Part shown: piece after piece, positions 54,714-62,509 of the stretch
Position numbering within the stretch: position 1 is the first letter of the stretch
How the letters are laid out: each line of letters begins with the position of its first letter
Assembly (NCBI RefSeq): GCF_000559085.1
Contig: NZ_JALN02000001.1
Coordinates: forward strand, 2,852,001-2,916,000
Source: Mycolicibacterium aromaticivorans JS19b1 = JCM 16368
GTDB lineage: Bacteria; Actinomycetota; Actinomycetes; Mycobacteriales; Mycobacteriaceae
Length of the DNA stretch: 64,000 bases
Direction of reading: 5' to 3'
Program-made: the position numbers and the translations under genes
The notes under the pieces: model-generated
Told to the model about the DNA's origin: nothing
The model's input: the letters and a program-made list of their open reading frames with translations, nothing else
The model's database searches: none

Positions 54714-56411
54714 CTACCCGCAGACGGCGCCGGTCGCCGCTGAGCCGACCAGCTTGCGGTACTTGGCCAGCACTCCGGTGGTGTACTTCGGCGCGGGCGG
54801 AGTGAATCCCGCCTTGCGCGACTCGAATTCGGCGTCATCGACCAGCACGTCCAGCGTGCCCTTGCCGACGTCCAAACGGATCCGGTCACCGTCGCGGACG
54901 AACGCGATGGGACCACCGTCGACCGCCTCCGGCGCGATGTGCCCGACGCACAGGCCGGTCGTGCCACCGGAGAACCGGCCGTCGGTCATCAACAGCACGT
55001 CCTTACCGAGCCCGGCACCCTTGATCGCGCCGGTGATCGCCAGCATCTCGCGCATGCCGGGGCCGCCTTTGGGGCCCTCGTAGCGGATGACGACGACGTC
55101 GTTGGCCACGATCGTGCCGTCTTCCAACGCGTCCATCGCTGCGCGCTCGCCGTCGAAAACCCGTGCGGTGCCCTCGAACACGTCGGAGTCGAAGCCGGCC
55201 GACTTGACCACCGCGCCCTCCGGTGCGAGCGAGCCGTGCAGGATCGTGATGCCGCCGGTCGGGTGAATCGGATTGCTCAGCGCGCGAAGCACTTTGCCGT
55301 CCGGATCCGGCGGCGCGATGTGGGCCAGGTTAGCCGCCATGGTCTCACCGGTGACCGTCATGACGTCACCGTGTAAGAGGCCAGCGTCTAACAGTGCTTT
55401 CATCACCACCGGCACACCGCCGATGCGGTCGACGTCGAACATCACGTGCTTGCCGAACGGCTTGACGTCCGCCAGGTGCGGCACCTTGGCGCCGATGCGG
55501 GTGAAGTCCGCCAAATCCAGCTTCACGTTGGCCTCGTGCGCGATCGCCATCAGATGCAGCACTGCGTTGGTGGACCCGCCGAACGCCATCACCACCGCGA
55601 TCGCGTTCTCGAAGGCTTCCTTGGTCAGGATGTCGCGGGCGGTGATCCCGCGGCGAAGCAGCTCCACGACCGCCTCGCCACTGCGCCGGGCATACCCGTC
55701 GCGGCGCCGGTCGGTGGCAGGCGGTGCCGCGCTGCCCGGCAACGACATCCCCAGCGCCTCAGCCGCGGACGCCATCGTGTTGGCGGTGAACATGCCGCCG
55801 CAGGCACCCTCGCCCGGACAGATCGCCCGCTCGATGGTGTCGACGTCCTCGCGCGACATCAGCCCGCGCGCGCACGCGCCGACAGCCTCGAACGCGTCGA
55901 TGATCGTCACGTCCATCTCGGTGCCGTCCGACAGCTTCGCCCGGCCCGGCAGGATCGAACCCGCGTAGAGGAACACCGCGGCCAGATCCAGTCGCGCGGC
56001 GGCCATCAGCATGCCGGGCAGCGACTTGTCGCAGCCGGCCAGCAGCACGGAGCCGTCCAGACGCTCGGCCATCATGACCGTCTCCACGCTGTCGGCGATC
56101 ACCTCGCGCGACACCAGCGAGAAGTGCATGCCCTCGTGGCCCATCGAGATGCCGTCGGACACCGAAATCGTGCCGAACTCCATCGGATAACCGCCCGCAC
56201 CGTGCACGCCCTCCTTGGCGGCCTGCGCGAGTCGCTGCAACGACAGGTTGCACGGCGTGATCTCGTTCCACGACGACGCCACCCCGATCTGCGGCTTGGC
56301 GAAATCCTCGTCGCCCATGCCTACCGCGCGGAGCATTCCGCGGGCGGCGGCCTTCTCCAGGCCGTCGGTGACGTCGCGACTGCGGGGCTTGAGATCGGGG
56401 GTTTGGCTCAC
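54714..56411 (-). CDS. ilvD: Dihydroxy-acid dehydratase
   Basis: A 565-residue iron-sulfur dehydratase of valine/isoleucine and pantothenate synthesis. Cluster cysteines lie in [16 protein letters not shown] and [19 protein letters not shown]; other family blocks are [40 protein letters not shown] and [26 protein letters not shown] at 56411 gives the usual N-terminus. In M. tuberculosis it also neighbours ricR; the intergenic copper operator lies 46 nt from its start, so copper could affect it. Confidence 0.97.
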   Translation of the reverse strand: MSQTPDLKPRSRDVTDGLEKAAARGMLRAVGMGDEDFAKPQIGVASSWNEITPCNLSLQRLAQAAKEGVHGAGGYPMEFGTISVSDGISMGHEGMHFSLVSREVIADSVETVMMAERLDGSVLLAGCDKSLPGMLMAAARLDLAAVFLYAGSILPGRAKLSDGTEMDVTIIDAFEAVGACARGLMSREDVDTIERAICPGEGACGGMFTANTMASAAEALGMSLPGSAAPPATDRRRDGYARRSGEAVVELLRRGITARDILTKEAFENAIAVVMAFGGSTNAVLHLMAIAHEANVKLDLADFTRIGAKVPHLADVKPFGKHVMFDVDRIGGVPVVMKALLDAGLLHGDVMTVTGETMAANLAHIAPPDPDGKVLRALSNPIHPTGGITILHGSLAPEGAVVKSAGFDSDVFEGTARVFDGERAAMDALEDGTIVANDVVVIRYEGPKGGPGMREMLAITGAIKGAGLGKDVLLMTDGRFSGGTTGLCVGHIAPEAVDGGPIAFVRDGDRIRLDVGKGTLDVLVDDAEFESRKAGFTPPAPKYTTGVLAKYRKLVGSAATGAVCG

Positions 56412-56456
56412 CGGACAAGTATGCCGTGGTCGGGGGTGCCCACCAAATTTCTTTTT

Positions 56457-56473
56457 ATACCCCCGAGGGGTAT
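56457..56473. promoter_or_regulatory. CsoR/RicR-type copper operator
   Basis: ATACCCCCGAGGGGTAT has perfect 7-base arms with a 3-base centre and matches the TACCC...GGGTA palindrome bound by Cu(I)-sensing CsoR/RicR. It lies in the ilvD-ricR gap, upstream of the DUF305 remnant and ricR. Autoregulation of ricR through this site is expected. Confidence 0.85.
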
Positions 56474-56496
56474 TGAAGGTACTGTGTTTGCAGGCG

Positions 56497-56598
56497 ATGA
56501 TCGGCCACCACCAGGGCGCGATCGAGAGGGTCAACGCCGAGACCGTCACCGCACCACAGGCCGAGATCGACCAGATGAAGCAGATGCTTGGAGGCTAA
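56497..56598 (+). pseudogene. DUF305 C-terminal remnant upstream of ricR
   Basis: A 33-codon stretch starting [12 protein letters not shown] and ending [11 protein letters not shown] matches the conserved end of DUF305 proteins (copper/metal-linked helical His-rich proteins), in which MI-x-HHQ-x-AI is the hallmark. Everything N-terminal (signal peptide, first His-rich helix) is missing; the frame upstream is open only over the operator and ilvD antisense. It ends in TAA adjoining the ricR ATG. It could still be translated as a small peptide. Confidence 0.75.
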
Positions 56599-56889
56599 AT
56601 GACCGGCGCACATGGTTATTCGTCGCAAAAGGACAACTACACCAAGCGGCTGCGCCGGATCGAGGGCCAGGTCCGCGGCATCGCGAAGATGATCGACGAG
56701 GACAAGTACTGCATCGACGTGCTGACCCAGATCAGCGCCGTCAACAATGCGTTGCAGTCCGTCGCGCTCGGCCTGCTCGACGAGCACCTCGGGCACTGCG
56801 TCAGCCATGCGGTCGCCGAGGGGGGCGACGAGGCCGACAAGAAGCTGGCCGAAGCCTCTGCCGCGATCGCGCGCCTGGTCCGCTCCTGA
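56599..56889 (+). CDS. ricR: Copper-sensing CsoR-family repressor RicR
   Basis: A 96-residue all-helical repressor. DNA-contact helix KRLRRIEGQVRGIAKMIDEDKYCIDVLTQISAVNNAL is diagnostic of CsoR/RcnR. Cu(I) ligands Cys38, His63 and Cys67 keep the C-H-x3-C spacing of CsoR. In M. tuberculosis RicR (Rv0190) represses copper-resistance genes and itself, releasing DNA when Cu(I) binds. The ATG directly follows the TAA of the DUF305 remnant, with TTGGAGG upstream inside it. Confidence 0.94.
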   Translation: MTGAHGYSSQKDNYTKRLRRIEGQVRGIAKMIDEDKYCIDVLTQISAVNNALQSVALGLLDEHLGHCVSHAVAEGGDEADKKLAEASAAIARLVRS

Positions 56890-56960
56890 CGCAGCACTGC
56901 CCGGCGACATAGGCCGGTCAGATAAGCCGGAGTCGGCGCCGGAGCCGATACCGTGAACCC

Positions 56961-58181
56961 GTGCCGACAGTGCAGCGCACGTGGACACCGCGAGTCGCCA
57001 CAGCGCTGGCCGTGCTGGCCGCCGCGGCGTTCATCTACGTCACCGCCGAGATCATGCCGGTCGGTGCGCTGTCCGCAATCGCCCGCGATCTACACGTCAG
57101 CGAAGCGATGGTGGGCACTCTGCTGGCCAGCTACGCCCTGGTGGCCGCGCTGGCCACGATGCCGCTGGTGCGCTGGACGGCGACCTGGCCGCGACGGCGC
57201 ACGTTGCTGTGGACGCTGGCCTGCCTGTCTATCTCCCAACTGATCTCCGCGCTGGCGCCAACCTTCACGGTGCTGGCCGTCGGCCGGGTGCTCTGCGCGC
57301 TGACCCACGGATTGATGTGGTCGGTGATCGCGCCGATCGGTGTGCGGCTGGTGCCGCCGAGCCACGCCGGCCGCGCCACCATGGCGGTCTACGTCGGCAC
57401 CGGCCTGGCGCTGGTGGTCGGCAGCCCGCTGACGGCGGCGATGAGCGAACTGTGGGGCTGGCGGCCCGCGGTCGGTGTCATCGCAGTGGCGTCGGTGCTT
57501 GTCCTGGTGGCGGCGCGGCTGGCACTTCCGGTGATGGCGTTGACCGACGCGGCCGGCGGCGTGCGGCCGCGCCGAATCGTCCACCACCGCAACCGCCCCC
57601 TGCTGATGCTGAGCGTGCTGACGCTGGTGGGTGTCACCGCCCATTTCATCTCCTACACGTTCATCGTGGTGATCATCCGGGACGTGGTCGGCGTGCACGG
57701 GGCGCACCAGGCCTGGCTGCTCGCGGTGTACGGGGTGGCCGGCCTGACCGGCATGGCGTTGCTGGCCCGGCCGGGGGACAGGCGGCCCAAGGCTGCGGTG
57801 ATGGGTTGTCTGGCCGCATCGTCGCTGGCGTTCGCGGCGCTGGCGGCGCTGGGTCACCTGGGGTGGCACACCGTCGCCGTCGCAGCGGCCGGGGCGGCGG
57901 CGATCGTGCTGTGGGGCGCCACCGCAAACGCGATGCCACCGATGCTGCAGACCGCGGCGATGCGGCACTCGCCGCAGGATCCCGATGGTGCCTCCGGGCT
58001 CTACGTCGCGTGCTTCCAGGTCGGCATCATGGCCGGATCGCTGACCGGCGGGCTGCTCTTCCAACGCGCCGGAGTCGCGGCGATGCTCACCGCGTCATGC
58101 GTGCTGATGCTGGGCGCATTGGCCTGCGTGGTGGTCAGCCGCGGCCTGTTCGCGGACCACCCGGCTACCAGCGAAAAGTAA
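56961..58181 (+). CDS. MFS efflux transporter (Rv0191-like)
   Basis: A 406-residue 12-helix drug/H+ antiporter-type protein. Segments VTAEIMPVGALSAIARDLHVSEAMVGTLLASYALVAALATMPLV and LCALTHGLMWSVIAPIGVRLVPPSHAGRATMAVYVGTGLALVVGSPL match the AraJ/ChlR/Cmx group, and Rv0191 in M. tuberculosis at this place exports drugs such as chloramphenicol. GTG start 71 nt after ricR; copper control by read-through is possible but not shown. Confidence 0.92.
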   Translation: MPTVQRTWTPRVATALAVLAAAAFIYVTAEIMPVGALSAIARDLHVSEAMVGTLLASYALVAALATMPLVRWTATWPRRRTLLWTLACLSISQLISALAPTFTVLAVGRVLCALTHGLMWSVIAPIGVRLVPPSHAGRATMAVYVGTGLALVVGSPLTAAMSELWGWRPAVGVIAVASVLVLVAARLALPVMALTDAAGGVRPRRIVHHRNRPLLMLSVLTLVGVTAHFISYTFIVVIIRDVVGVHGAHQAWLLAVYGVAGLTGMALLARPGDRRPKAAVMGCLAASSLAFAALAALGHLGWHTVAVAAAGAAAIVLWGATANAMPPMLQTAAMRHSPQDPDGASGLYVACFQVGIMAGSLTGGLLFQRAGVAAMLTASCVLMLGALACVVVSRGLFADHPATSEK

Positions 58182-58326
58182 CGCTTGTCACCCGATCCCC
58201 GACGATCTGCACAGTTCAGGGCAGTGACGGAGTTCAGGGTCGGGTTCGCTGGCGGATGAACTCCAGAAGTGCACCCAGCGTGTTATGTCAGACTGGGTCG
58301 AAGTCGGTATCGAGGGAGTTTTGGTT

Positions 58327-59349
58327 ATGACGCTGCGGGTGAAGGGGGCCATCGCCACCGCGCTGTGCGTGGTCGGAGTGGCCGCCGGAATCAGTCTCGG
58401 CAGCGGTTCGGCGCTCGCCGATCCGGACCAGGCGCCCGCCGATCCCGGGATCGCCGACGTGCCACCCGTGCAAGTGCCGCCACCGGTCGACCCGGCGGCG
58501 TTCCCGCCGCCAGCGCCCGCGGCAGACCCGTTCGCTCCGCCGCCGCCACCGCCGGTCGACCCGGTGGCCGCCCAACAAGCCGCCGCGGCAGCCGCCGGTC
58601 CGGTGAAGGGCCAGAACCCGACGCCCTACACCGGTGACCCGGTGTTCGCGCCGCCGAGCTTCAATCCGGTGAACGGCGCCATGGTGGGCGTGGCCAAGCC
58701 GATCATCATCAACTTCGCGCGTCCGATCGCGAACCGGCCGATGGCCGAGCAGGCGATCCACATCTCTTCGGTGCCGCCTGTTCCGGGCGCCTTCTACTGG
58801 TTGACCGACACCCAGGTGCGGTGGCGGCCCTACAACTTCTGGCCGGCCGGCACCATCGTCAACATCGACGCCAGCGGCGCGAAGTCCAGCTTCCGCGTCG
58901 GAGACGCCGTGGTGGCCACTGCTGACAACGCCACGCACCAGATGACGATCACCCGCAACGGCAAGCTCGAGCAGACCTTCCCGATGTCGATGGGTAAGCC
59001 TGGCCACGACACCCCGAACGGCACCTACTACGTGCTCGAGAAGTTCCCGGACATCGTCATGGACTCGGCGACCTACGGCGTGCCGAGCGATTCACCCGAC
59101 GGGTACAAGGTTCACGTCAAGCTCGCCGTGCGGATCGACAACCAGGGCAACTTCGTGCACAGCGCGCCGTGGTCGGTGGGAGACCAGGGAAAGCGCAATG
59201 TCAGCCACGGCTGCATCAACCTCAGCCAGGCCAACGCGCAGTGGTTCTACGACAACTTCGGCAGCGGTGACCCGATCATCGTGAAGAACTCGGTAGGCAC
59301 CTACAACAAGCCCGACGGCGCCGACGACTGGCAGTGGCAGCTGTCCTAG
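58327..59349 (+). CDS. L,D-transpeptidase (LdtMt4/Rv0192-like)
   Basis: A 340-residue exported enzyme that makes 3-3 cross-links in peptidoglycan or attaches proteins. Signal peptide [25 protein letters not shown], a Pro-rich segment (about residues 45-85), an Ig-like domain, then the YkuD catalytic domain with the signature [20 protein letters not shown] (Cys nucleophile) and the upstream HSAPWSVG histidine. GAGGGAG precedes ATG 58327; an upstream ATG at 58285 is less likely. No lipobox is seen. Confidence 0.92.
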   Translation: MTLRVKGAIATALCVVGVAAGISLGSGSALADPDQAPADPGIADVPPVQVPPPVDPAAFPPPAPAADPFAPPPPPPVDPVAAQQAAAAAAGPVKGQNPTPYTGDPVFAPPSFNPVNGAMVGVAKPIIINFARPIANRPMAEQAIHISSVPPVPGAFYWLTDTQVRWRPYNFWPAGTIVNIDASGAKSSFRVGDAVVATADNATHQMTITRNGKLEQTFPMSMGKPGHDTPNGTYYVLEKFPDIVMDSATYGVPSDSPDGYKVHVKLAVRIDNQGNFVHSAPWSVGDQGKRNVSHGCINLSQANAQWFYDNFGSGDPIIVKNSVGTYNKPDGADDWQWQLS

Positions 59350-59406
59350 CCAGTCGGCTGCCGGCCGGGCCGCTTTCAAAGCTCAGGCACAGAAACGAAC
59401 TCCACA

Positions 59407-60867
59407 ATGGGGTTCGTGCCGCCTACCCCGACACCGCCGTCGCCGACGCCGTCGGCACCGTTGCCTCAGCTCCCCGCGCCTGACTTTCACCAGTACGCGC
59501 ACGGGGTTTCACTGCTGGGCGGCTGGCTGCCGCTGACCGTCGAGATCGTCGCCGCGATCGCGCTGATCGTCGCGATCGGATGGCGGCGGAGCAGGCGCTG
59601 GTGGCTGGTTTGGCTGCCGGTCTGCGTGGTCGTCGGCCTGCTCGGCGCGCTCGCCGCGCGCCTGTACGTCAACTCCGAGGGGCTGGCCTCAGATCCGGCC
59701 CCGTTCTATTTGTGGGTCTGGATAGGGGTTTTCGCCGCCGGGGTCGCGGTGGCGGTACTTGGCTGGCGCGGAAGCTCCTGGTGGCGACGAGGTGTCGCCG
59801 TCCTGGCGATTCCGTTGACCTTGGTGGCGGCCCTGCTGGCGCTGAACAAGTGGGTCGGGTATTACCCGAGCGTGCAAACAGCCTGGGGCGCCCTGACGGC
59901 CGGGCCACTGCCGAACCAGATCGACGCCGCCGAACTGCCCGGCCTGCGCAACACCGTGCAGACGACAGGCAAGCTCGTCGAGGTCGACATCCCGGCAGAT
60001 GCAAGCGGATTCAAGCACCGCAGTGAGTACGTCTACCTGCCGCCGGCCTGGTTCGCCGGCCCGACCCCACCCCGGTTGCCGGTCATCATGATGGTCGCCG
60101 GCGAGTTCAACACCCCGGCCGACTGGATCCGCACCGGCAACGCGATGCCGATCATCGACGGCTACGCGAAAGCCCATGGCGGACAAGCCCCGATCTTCGT
60201 GTTCGTCGACTCCGGCGGCAGCTTCAACAACGACACCGAATGCGTCAACGGTCCCCGCGGCAACGCTGCCGACCACCTGACCAAGGACGTTCGGCCCTAC
60301 TTGGCACAGCAATTCGGCGCATCCGATCAGGCGGCCAACTGGGCGGTGGTCGGCTGGTCGATGGGCGGCACGTGCGCGATCGACCTGACCGTCATGCATC
60401 CGGATCTGTTCAGCACCTTCGAGGACATCGCCGGCGATCACGGCCCGACCTCAGGGACCAAAGACCAGACGATCAGCAGGCTCTACGGCGGCGACGCCGC
60501 CAAGTGGGACGAGTTCGATCCGCGGACCGCGATGATGCGGCACGGCCCGTATCAGGGTGTCGCAGGGTGGTTCGAGGACACCGTGACGCCGACCAACACC
60601 GCATCGCCGTACGGCGGGGGCGGGGGGCACCGGCCGCAATCCGACGCACCCACCGGCTTCGGCGGGCACGACGAGTTCAAGGACTCCGATGAGGCCGGAG
60701 CGGCCGACGATCTGTGCGCGACGGCAAAGACGGTCGGCATCTCCTGCTCAGTGCACCGCATCATCAGCTTCCACACCTGGCAGTTCGCCGAGCGCGCCTT
60801 CTCCGATGCGCTGCCGTGGCTGGCGGCTCAGATCAAGACGCCGGGCGCGACGGATTCGCCGGCCTGA
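59407..60867 (+). CDS. Membrane-anchored esterase, antigen-85/esterase-D-like fold
   Basis: A 486-residue protein. Four membrane helices (LPLTVEIVAAIALIVAI, WLVWLPVCVVVGLLGALAARL, FYLWVWIGVFAAGVAVAVLGW, VAVLAIPLTLVAALLAL) precede an esterase domain with a typical SEYVYLPPAWF start, FVDSGGSFNNDTECVNG, the nucleophile elbow VVGWSMGGTCAIDL and C-terminal His (IISFHTWQFAERA). The fold is that of S-formylglutathione hydrolase/mycolyltransferase-like esterases. It probably acts on envelope lipids outside the membrane. The 3' end overlaps the convergent MFS gene by 35 nt. Confidence 0.85.
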   Translation: MGFVPPTPTPPSPTPSAPLPQLPAPDFHQYAHGVSLLGGWLPLTVEIVAAIALIVAIGWRRSRRWWLVWLPVCVVVGLLGALAARLYVNSEGLASDPAPFYLWVWIGVFAAGVAVAVLGWRGSSWWRRGVAVLAIPLTLVAALLALNKWVGYYPSVQTAWGALTAGPLPNQIDAAELPGLRNTVQTTGKLVEVDIPADASGFKHRSEYVYLPPAWFAGPTPPRLPVIMMVAGEFNTPADWIRTGNAMPIIDGYAKAHGGQAPIFVFVDSGGSFNNDTECVNGPRGNAADHLTKDVRPYLAQQFGASDQAANWAVVGWSMGGTCAIDLTVMHPDLFSTFEDIAGDHGPTSGTKDQTISRLYGGDAAKWDEFDPRTAMMRHGPYQGVAGWFEDTVTPTNTASPYGGGGGHRPQSDAPTGFGGHDEFKDSDEAGAADDLCATAKTVGISCSVHRIISFHTWQFAERAFSDALPWLAAQIKTPGATDSPA

Positions 60868-62059
60868 CGTCATGTCTTAAGCCGACTGCCGCAGCACCCA
60901 GGCAGGCCAACGCCACGATCACTGCGAACCACGGGAACACCTGCGCCAGCGGCCATGTGGTGGCCGCCCAGCCCGCGGCGATCGTGGGCAGCGCCATCGC
61001 GGTATAGGCCAGCAGGTAGAACGCCGACATCGTCTCACCGCGGCGGTCCGAGGGCACCACGTCGGACAGGTGGCGCAGCGAGCCGCCGAAACCAAGTCCG
61101 AACGTCGCACCCAGCAGTGCCGCGGCGGCGAACACCAGGGGCCAGCGGTGGGTGAGCAGCACCGGGATCGTCAGCAGCAGTGCGGCGGCCATGCCGATGT
61201 CCCCGATCACCGCCGAGCGCCGGGCCGGAACCCGGGTGGCCACCAGCTGCGCCATGGCAGCCGAGAACGCCGTCACCCCGACCACGCCGCCGCCGAACAC
61301 CAGGTTGTGCACGTGGGTCTGCTGCGCGGCCAACGACGGGTACAGCGACAGCAGCACACCGAGCACCGACCAGGACGCCATCGCGCCCAGGGCGGCGAAC
61401 CAAAAGTCCTCGCGGATCGCCTGTGGCACAGCCGGTTTGCTGATCCGGATTCGGCCGCCGGTGCGGCCTTCATGGGTTTCCCGCAGGGCCACCACGCCGA
61501 CGCCGACGATTGCGCACACCACCGCGACGACCGCATACGGGGTGCGCAGCGGGTGCGCGACGTACTGCGCCAGCAGCGACGAGCCGACGATCGCCACCGT
61601 CATGCCGATGTTGAAGCTGACGCCGCTGAGCTGGCCGCTGCGCACCCCGTGGTGCGGCCGTAGGTCCAGTAGCGCGGCGGCGGCGGCGACGACGATCGAA
61701 CCGACGGCGGCGCCGTGAATGGTGCGGGCCAGCAGCAGCATCTCGAAGTTGTCGGCGATCAGGAAGATGCCAAGACCGGCGATCAGTGCGATGAGTGCGC
61801 CGAGGAGCACCGGCTTGCGGCCGACGACGTCGGAGATGCGGCCGGACACCAGCACCGCCGCCAACGCGGCGAAGGCGTACACCGCGAACACGATGGTGGT
61901 GGCGAGCGGCGAGAGATGCCAGTTCGATTCGTAGATGCCGTACAGCGGCGCGGGCAGGCCCGAGACGCCGAGTGCGACGCCGCTGAGCACCAGAAGCAGG
62001 GGGTACGCCCAGCGCTGGCCGGTGCGGTCAGCGGGTGACGTCTCCTGCACACAGGCCAT
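60833..62059 (-). CDS. MFS transporter under ArsR-type control
   Basis: A 408-residue 12-helix major facilitator protein. Family loop DVVGRKPVLLGALIALIAGLGIFLIA after helix 2, SFNIGMTVAIVGSSLLAQYV, and FGLGFGGSLRHLSDVVPSDRRGETMSAFYLLAYTAMALP are typical of drug/metabolite efflux MFS. The gene is divergent from an ArsR-like regulator with two similar operators in the gap, so expression is probably induced by an effector of that repressor. Substrate unknown. Confidence 0.9.
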   Translation of the reverse strand: MACVQETSPADRTGQRWAYPLLLVLSGVALGVSGLPAPLYGIYESNWHLSPLATTIVFAVYAFAALAAVLVSGRISDVVGRKPVLLGALIALIAGLGIFLIADNFEMLLLARTIHGAAVGSIVVAAAAALLDLRPHHGVRSGQLSGVSFNIGMTVAIVGSSLLAQYVAHPLRTPYAVVAVVCAIVGVGVVALRETHEGRTGGRIRISKPAVPQAIREDFWFAALGAMASWSVLGVLLSLYPSLAAQQTHVHNLVFGGGVVGVTAFSAAMAQLVATRVPARRSAVIGDIGMAAALLLTIPVLLTHRWPLVFAAAALLGATFGLGFGGSLRHLSDVVPSDRRGETMSAFYLLAYTAMALPTIAAGWAATTWPLAQVFPWFAVIVALACLGAAAVGLRHDVRPANPSRPAS

Positions 62060-62074
62060 GACAACTCCGGAGTA

Positions 62075-62092
62075 GTTTGATGGTCATCGAAC
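62075..62092. promoter_or_regulatory. Operator copy 1 for the ArsR-type repressor
   Basis: GTTTGATGGTCATCGAAC consists of arms GTTTGAT and ATCGAAC around 4 bases. It is 15 bases before the MFS start and matches the second site in 12 of 14 arm positions allowing one change per pair (only R = A/G differs). Confidence 0.6.
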
Positions 62093-62111
62093 CCGTTCGA
62101 GCGTACGCTAG

Positions 62112-62129
62112 GTTTGATACTGATCAAAC
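62112..62129. promoter_or_regulatory. Operator copy 2 for the ArsR-type repressor
   Basis: GTTTGATACTGATCAAAC has perfect 7-base arms around 4 bases and lies 35 bases before the arsR-like GTG start. It shares the GTTTGAT-N4-ATCRAAC plan with copy 1, 37 bases away. Confidence 0.65.
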
Positions 62130-62164
62130 TTCGCAGGCCGTGATGGCGGACACAGGAGACAACC

Positions 62165-62509
62165 GTGGTTGAGGTGCAGGCATTCCCTGCCGACAGCTAT
62201 CCCGTCCATCGGGTCGGCCCGCTGCACCAGGTGCTCGCGGCCCTGCAGGATCCCGCTCGGCTGGAGATGATCAGGCGGCTGCACAACGCCGGCGCACCCT
62301 TGCAGTGCAGCGCGCTCTACGACGGCATCAACAAGTCCACGGCCACCCACCACTTCAAGATCCTGCGCGAAGCCGGATTGCTCGAGCGATTGGTTCTCGG
62401 CGGTCTCACCCACCAACGGCTGCGCGCCGAGGAAGTCGACGCTGCACTACCCGGGCTGCTGGCCTCGGTGGTCGACGGCGCCAACCGAGAAGTCGCCGCC
62501 CGCGGTTAG
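62165..62509 (+). CDS. ArsR-type winged-helix repressor
   Basis: A 114-residue HTH regulator: VLAALQDPARLEMIRRLHNAGAPLQCSALYDGINKSTATHHFKILREAGLLERLVLGGLTHQRLRAEEVDAALPGLL shows the ArsR winged helix. The single cysteine (LQCSAL) is not the ELCVCDL metal site, so it is probably a non-metal sensor of the kind that responds to small organics. GTG start at 62165. It is divergent from the MFS gene and convergent with zmp1 (4-nt overlap). Confidence 0.9.
   Translation: MVEVQAFPADSYPVHRVGPLHQVLAALQDPARLEMIRRLHNAGAPLQCSALYDGINKSTATHHFKILREAGLLERLVLGGLTHQRLRAEEVDAALPGLLASVVDGANREVAARG

Noticed and set aside
62087..62100. TCGAAC-CC-GTTCGA resembling a mycobacterial SOS box
   Set aside because: The LexA site needs a 4-base spacer; here it is 2, and the bases belong to the ArsR operator copy.
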